From positions 36,590,754 to 36,654,753 of the forward strand of contig CM033403.1 of the NCBI GenBank assembly GCA_019426215.1: 64,000 nt of DNA, written 5' to 3'. Positions 59,273-64,000 of this stretch are shown piece by piece. Under the pieces are notes generated by a model. It saw nothing but the letters and a program-made list of their open reading frames with translations. It had not been told where the DNA came from and did no database searches. Source of the DNA: Buddleja alternifolia. Lineage: Eukaryota; Streptophyta; Magnoliopsida; Lamiales; Scrophulariaceae. Position numbers and translations under genes: made by a program. Within the stretch, counting starts at the first letter, position 1. The number at the start of each line of letters is the position of its first letter.

Positions 59273-60175
59273 CTAAACACAATGGCGCATAAAGAATAAG
59301 GATACGTCCAGAATAGCACGAACGACTGCAAGAAATAAAAATAGACACCATTAGATACATAATCATGAAAATGTAGAAATGAACATTAACCAAATAAGAG
59401 AAATACATGAACCATGTTTTCGCAACCTATACAAAATAGTTGAAACCATAAACTTAGAAATCAGTGAAGATTCACTAAAAATGGCACAAAGAATATTTAC
59501 CTACATTAATTACACCGAATTCTGAGTCTCCCACTATTGAATACTTTAGTCAATATCACTACCATAATTGAAGGAATTATATTACTTCTTGGAAAGCCTA
59601 GGCACTACTATAAGCTTATTTAAGCTCTAGTAATATCAGTCACAACCTAAGCCTTAAGTCTTGGACTCGAGAGGGTTTCTCAACGCTAGTTAAAAAACCA
59701 AAATAGGGTCGAAAATGGTATCCGAAAAACGGAACGAAAAATGAAAACTATAGCTCTTTCCCCATTGCATTTCCTTTCCCATACTCTACCAATGTGAATA
59801 ATAATGCTACGGAAACATTGAACGAGAGGGGATGTACACAAAAGATATGTCCCCTGGACAAGGGGTATGGATTATATCACAAGGCTCTAGTTTGCTGCAA
59901 GCACATATGACAACAATGTAGTAATTTTGTGTATTAACGAGTGATAAATTTCAGCTTGGGAGTAACACAAACAATACCAAGAATATATAAAAGAAAGGCA
60001 TACCAAAAGTCAACTTAGAAGGCCGTCAAGTATAATCCGGTTCCAGCTATCAAAATAAGAATGAACAGAAAACCCAGTCTTTGCAGCAAGTCCTGCTGAA
60101 GTAATTGCCATGACAAGGAAATAGAAGACAAATCCCGTCAAGCTAGTAAATCCCAAAATTCCCGCAATTACTCAC
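59273..60175 (-). pseudogene. EMC6: EMC6-like gene relic (ER membrane complex subunit 6)
   Basis: Two exons are recognisable on the minus strand. The first (60170-60004) reads IAGILGFTSLTGFVFYFLVM then AITSAGLAAKTGFSVHSYFD and SWNRIILDGLLS, then TGA (60012-60010), then LL at the donor TTG/GTATGC. The second (from 59325, after TTGCAG) continues SFVLFWTYPYSL and then loses frame, because the expected terminal TAG at 59275-59273 is two bases out of phase. EMC6 is a small subunit, about 110-120 aa, of the ER membrane protein insertase, and it normally reads DGFLGGLMSFVLFWTF..; the TGA replaces the second Gly. The start of the TM region has GTGAG where a frame-keeping GTGGAG would be expected. The N-terminal exon is not found. 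This is a dead copy, and an intact gene presumably exists elsewhere. Confidence 0.82.
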
Positions 60176-61110
60176 CTATGATAAGACATAAATGTGCGGC
60201 TGATAAAAGGGAGGAAAATCTTGGCTCAGCGTGCTTATTGAAGAAGGATGATGTTCAATATGGTGACGCACAAATCAAACGTTACAACATCTAATTTTGT
60301 TCAATAAAAACAGAAATTGCACAATGGCAATTACATGAAATGACATAATAGTGAGGTAATGAGTTCTGAGTTTAGGGAAACAAAAACGGAAGTTTGAGTT
60401 AACAAATGGACTTACTGCAAGCAAGCACAATTGATTAGTTAATCAATACAAAAACGATCTATATCTATGCTATATTAAAAGTATGGATACTGGAAGTCTT
60501 TTTCGAGTTTTAGAAATACTATATTACCCTTAGTCCCTCTTAAATAACACCTTGATAATAGCTATAATAATTAGCAACGCAATAGCATCGACTTTAAGAC
60601 CACTCGAATGCTATGAGAATTCGAAACTTCTTGCTAGGCCCGTCATTGGGAGGATATTGCACAGACCCAAAACACACCCTAAAGGATCCAAAGCAATCTA
60701 CATTTTACCCGACCCACCCCCGCCCCCACCCCGCCCCCACCCAATGGGTCCCGGACACGCGGTTAACGGCTTAACGCCCCCAGCCCGAAAGAAGAAAGTG
60801 GGGATGATCAATGATGTTTGTGAATCTCTTTAAAATTTGGCATCAAAGTCCAACCTTTGATCCCACTACGATTTAAAATCTCAAATGTAGCAAATCTTAA
60901 GAGCAGAATTAAACATATTATAAGCACAGTAAGACACGCAAATCAATATGGACAATTTATAAGAATATTTCAACATGAATTTCACAGAGAGGCTAAGATC
61001 AGACAATTTGGCAGCTGAAAAACCAAAGCAAGGCAAAAAAAGCTGCTGATAATGAAATTTAACAGTCAGTATTTTCTTCTCTCCTCATCGAATTGTTGCT
61101 ACTCAGTATA
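60176..61110. other. Region that should hold the EMC6 N-terminal exon
   Basis: No EMC6-like MKVIYYSRT-type exon was found. The middle holds a pyrimidine/purine-skewed block (CCCCCGCCCCCACCCC, 60718-60740) and a Helitron-like start at 60458, suggesting the exon was lost or displaced. Confidence 0.45.
60458..60490 (+). mobile_element. Possible Helitron 5' terminus
   Basis: A/TCTATATCTATGCTATATT resembles plant Helitron 5' ends, with the required A before TC. No matching hairpin-CTRR end was recognised downstream, so this remains a hint. Confidence 0.3.
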
Positions 61111-61129
61111 GATTTTACAGTTTTTGAAG

Positions 61130-61260
61130 ATGATGAATACTTACGTTAGAAGGTGGACATAGCCGGAAGAAGGCCTCCAGGCGGCGGCGGCAGCGACGAC
61201 GGCGGAGAGATCGATTTGGGGGTTTTTGTAAGAGAGAGAGAGTAGAGAATGATCGATTGG
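61130..61260 (-). promoter_or_regulatory. Possible first exon/leader on minus strand
   Basis: The minus strand shows a CTCTCTCTCTTAC leader-like stretch, a GC-rich run of CCGCCGTCG type, and ends CACCTTCTAAC/GTAAGTATTC, a strong donor. It could be the leader of the EMC6 relic. No ATG-led frame was found. Confidence 0.35.
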
Positions 61261-61613
61261 AATGAAAATATGAAGGGTTAATGTTATTTCTTACATTTAG
61301 AATCACTTTTAGTTTCTCAATTTATAATTGAATTCGAATGAGTCCCCAACTCAATAATTTTATTTTAATATGGTCTTTCTGGGCAATTTTCGATCAATTT
61401 TAAATGAAAAGTTGATCACATACCACGTACATATTATATTGTAATGGTAAAATTGTCAGTTCAACTTTGGGATTACCTTTAATCACATGAACAATTTTTT
61501 GGCTAAAATTAACCAAAAATACAAATTATTGAATTGAGTAACTCAATCGATGTAATTAGTAGGTAAGGGACAAAAGTGATTCTAAATGTAAATAAGGGAC
61601 TAATAGTAATATT
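61261..61613. other. Spacer
   Basis: AT-rich, ending at the target duplication of the hAT element. The pair AAATGTAAGAAATAACA-like/ATTTAGAATCACTTTT and its inverse TGATTCTAAATGTAAATAAG (61578) forms a weak inverted pair about 280 bp apart, perhaps an older element. No gene was seen. Confidence 0.4.
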
Positions 61614-62138
61614 TAGGGGTGTTCAGTGGCTCGGTCCAAAACTGAACCGAAATTTCGGTTCTCTAAAATTCCAAATCAAAAATCGAACCAAAAAAATTCG
61701 ATTCGGTTCGGTTAAAAACCGAATTTTTCGGTTCGATCGGTTTTCAGTTAAATCGAATTTCCCAAAAAAAAAAGGAATAAATAAAAAATAAAAATAATAT
61801 AAAAAATAATAATAAATAAATAAATAATTTGGTCACTTTCTTTCTTTTTCCTATAAGTTGTCACTATCAAACACACTTTTCATAGTTTTTATCTATATTA
61901 TACTATATAAAAATAAAATAAAAAATAAAAAAATTAAATAATAAAAAAAATTCGATTTACGATTAATCGAACCGAACCTCAAAACCGAAACCTAACCGAG
62001 AACCGAATTTTTGTAAAAAAAAAAAGAAACCGAAAACCGAATAAAATTTTTCGATTCAATTTCGGTTCGAATCGAATTTTTGATTTTTGGTTCGATTTGA
62101 CCAGTTAATCGAATTTTCAGTTTTTATGAACACCCTTA
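61614..62138. mobile_element. hAT-type MITE with CGGTTC arms
   Basis: Starts TAGGGGTGTTCAGTGG and ends GAACACCCTTA. The flanks are GTAATATT (61606-61613) and ATAATATT (62139-62146), an 8-bp duplication with one mismatch. The arms consist of CGGTTC/GAACCG motifs. The outermost 11 bases match the element at 5289, so one transposase family probably moves both. Confidence 0.88.
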
Positions 62139-62146
62139 ATAATATT

Positions 62147-62708
62147 GCCCCAGATATGAAATAAGGAAGACAGTGTTCAATACTATTGGGCCGGGGTTGG
62201 TATAAGTTCAAAACCCATTTGCTAGATATGGGTATGAAAACTATTTATTGGGCTTGAGCCTCGATAATGTCCATCCATGACGATGAACATATTTCTTATT
62301 ACATTAATCCCTGAACTTTTCATATGCGGGAAAATTGCGTTTGTGGTATGTAAAGGGTTGTTTATGTTTTTTCCATGCAAAAAAGAGTTCAATTGGCAAT
62401 TTTGGTACACTTCGATAAGAAATTTGGCAATTGAGTACAAATTTCGTCGAAAAATTCAAAATTAGCCCAAAAATATCTATGTGGCACCCAAATTTGGAGG
62501 GAAAGAGTGGAAAAGTCAATATTACTCACAGATCTCATGTGAAAAAAAAAATTATAAAAATAAAATAAAATAATACTAAAAAATTAGAAAAATAATAAAA
62601 TTGAATATTTCAAACTAATTTGATCATTGCTGGACAACCAGTTTGAATTTCGGGTCTCGGTCGGTTCACATGTTTTCTTGAACCTATTAAGTTTATACCT
62701 AACCTTAG
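62147..62708. other. Spacer
   Basis: No gene was seen. AT-rich with short repeats of the AATTCAAAATTAGCCC type; nothing nameable. Confidence 0.5.
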
Positions 62709-63590
62709 GGGTGTAAGGTGAGTTAAGCCGGCTCAATTAAAGCTCGGCTCAAGCTCGAGATGTCTCGAACTCGTGTCGCGCTTATTCATGAACCAATCTC
62801 GAGCTTGCATTTGAGTGTTCATAAGCTCGGGAGCCGGCTCACGAGCTTTTACTATTATCTCTATATATATATACACATATATTTTATATATATAGGTATA
62901 TTTATGTTTACTTAATATTATATTCAATTTTTTTGTATTCTCGTTCTTGAACATTATATTTGATCAAATGAAATTGAATAAATATTTCACCTGTTAAGTG
63001 TCAACTTTCATATATCTATATATATTAGTAATAATGTTTTTATTATGCATGTCTTATTTATATAAGTAATAACAAATTATATGCATAATATTGTAATAAT
63101 AATAATAACTAAGTGATTACAAAATAATATATTCGAAAAATAATATGAAAATTCTTTTTAATCCAAAATTATCATTATTATAATTTGACGAATCCCTTTT
63201 CACACTAAACATATTTGCTCATTTTGGAATTCATAATTGTATGCATAAATTTTTGTTAAGAACAAATTTTATTTATTTTCTTCTCCAAGTTCTCTTCCCG
63301 CCGACGACCCAAGTGCTTACCGTATCCGTTTGTCTTTGCGTAATTTTTGTACAAATCTCAGGATTTAAAATATATGTTCATTCAATAGAAAAAAATTGCT
63401 AGAGCTTGCAAACGAGCCAAAATTTCGAATTTGGCTCGAACTCGAACGAGCAAACGAGTCAAGCTCGAGCTTAGCTCATTTGTGATCTCGAGCTAGAGCT
63501 TGAGCTCAAGCTCAACTTTTTTAGGATGAGCTCGAGCTCAAACTTGTAAAATTTGCATAGCTCGGCTCGAACTCGACTCGTTTACAGCCT
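62709..63590. mobile_element. Large GAGCTC-type inverted element, worn
   Basis: The left arm begins GGGGTGTAAGGTGAG with GCTCGGCTCAAGCTCGAG. The right arm ends GCTCGAACTCGACTCGTTTACAGCC. The arms are complementary in broad outline, around an AT-rich core. This is the same style of element as 5289-5674, but the ends are diverged and the target duplication is not secure. Confidence 0.6.
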
Positions 63591-63756
63591 TAACTTTCTA
63601 TATTTAATGGCGATTAATAACTAAATTATAACTATCACGTAAGATAATAATTCAGATTGGACTTGGGAAGATAGAGAAGGAGATGGGGGAATTTCACATT
63701 TTTTTTCATTGCTTGAAGATAATAAAATGCCAAATCTCTCTTTCTCTCTCTATATA
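63591..63756. other. Short spacer
   Basis: TCTCTCTTTCTCTCTCTATATACTAG run leading to a Helitron-like terminus; nothing else was seen. Confidence 0.4.
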
Positions 63757-64000
63757 CTAGCGTAATCTCCGTGCTATGCATGATATAATTATTTATGAAA
63801 GTGAAAAAAATATTTAACTACCTGATGTGGACATAAAATATCACTTTCTACAATTGGGCCTGAAAGAATTGAGTCTCAAGAAAAGTTTATGGGTTACCTC
63901 AAAGGAAGGTTTAAAGGGTACCTCAAAGGCGATCTCATAATGAGGTCAAGGGATACCTACATCAGACATATGGAAGGCTAACTAAAAGAAGATGCAAGAT
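63757..64000 (-). mobile_element. Possible Helitron 3' terminus at window edge
   Basis: On the minus strand the sequence reads ATGCATAGCACGGAGATTACG then CTAG followed by T, like a worn hairpin-CTAG Helitron end. The body would extend right beyond the window. The stem is poor. Confidence 0.35.

Noticed and set aside
60552..60833. Open frame with PPPPPPRPHP
   Set aside because: Due to the C-rich tract; no splice or domain support.

Overview
The window is nuclear DNA of a flowering plant, almost certainly a eudicot. It is AT-rich, its genes carry many GT-AG introns, and the spacers are full of small plant transposons. The recognisable proteins are plant proteins: FCA, plant-type galactokinase, a PAPS3-type poly(A) polymerase, an RWA wall O-acetylation protein and PMEI-type inhibitors. 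I cannot name the species from the sequence.

Layout. Bases 1-2215 hold the first three coding exons of FCA on the minus strand; the gene runs off the left edge. A spacer with tandem repeats and a hAT-type MITE leads to galactokinase (5839-10656, 13 exons, 497 aa). A small two-exon membrane-anchored protein follows (12895-14111), then an intact PMEI-like gene (16121-16657). From 17 to 35 kb there are no conserved single-copy genes. This stretch contains a TIR element, a poly(A)-tailed retroelement, a Helitron-like end with an F-box/FBD relic, and a tandem array of four PMEI units (about 23.9-34.8 kb). One unit is intact and three are broken. Several transposons inside the array can be dated because sister units keep the empty target sites. 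A cytosolic-type poly(A) polymerase (35606-39300, 10 exons), a small Trp-rich protein (39738-40013) and an RWA gene (42157-47381, 15 exons) follow.

From about 47.7 kb to the right edge the window is mostly repeats. It holds two LINE relics in opposite orientations, one small gene with a myristoylation signal on the minus strand (50391-50675), a Mutator-type element with a nested MITE, further copies of the SINE and the poly(A) element, a stray RWA fragment, a decayed EMC6 gene (59273-60175, minus) and hAT-type elements.

How it fits together. GALK, PAPS3 and RWA2 are, from memory, close neighbours in Arabidopsis (At3g06580, At3g06560, At3g06550), so 5.8-47.4 kb is probably an old conserved block that has been swollen by a PMEI array and transposons. 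I found no wholly new multi-gene system. The most informative features are the PMEI birth-and-death array with matched empty sites, a splice donor copied and disabled inside tandem repeats of RWA intron 1, the multiply broken EMC6 copy, and a discrete poly(A)-tailed retroelement family. Exon limits were read by eye from splice consensus and protein similarity, and none has transcript support here.
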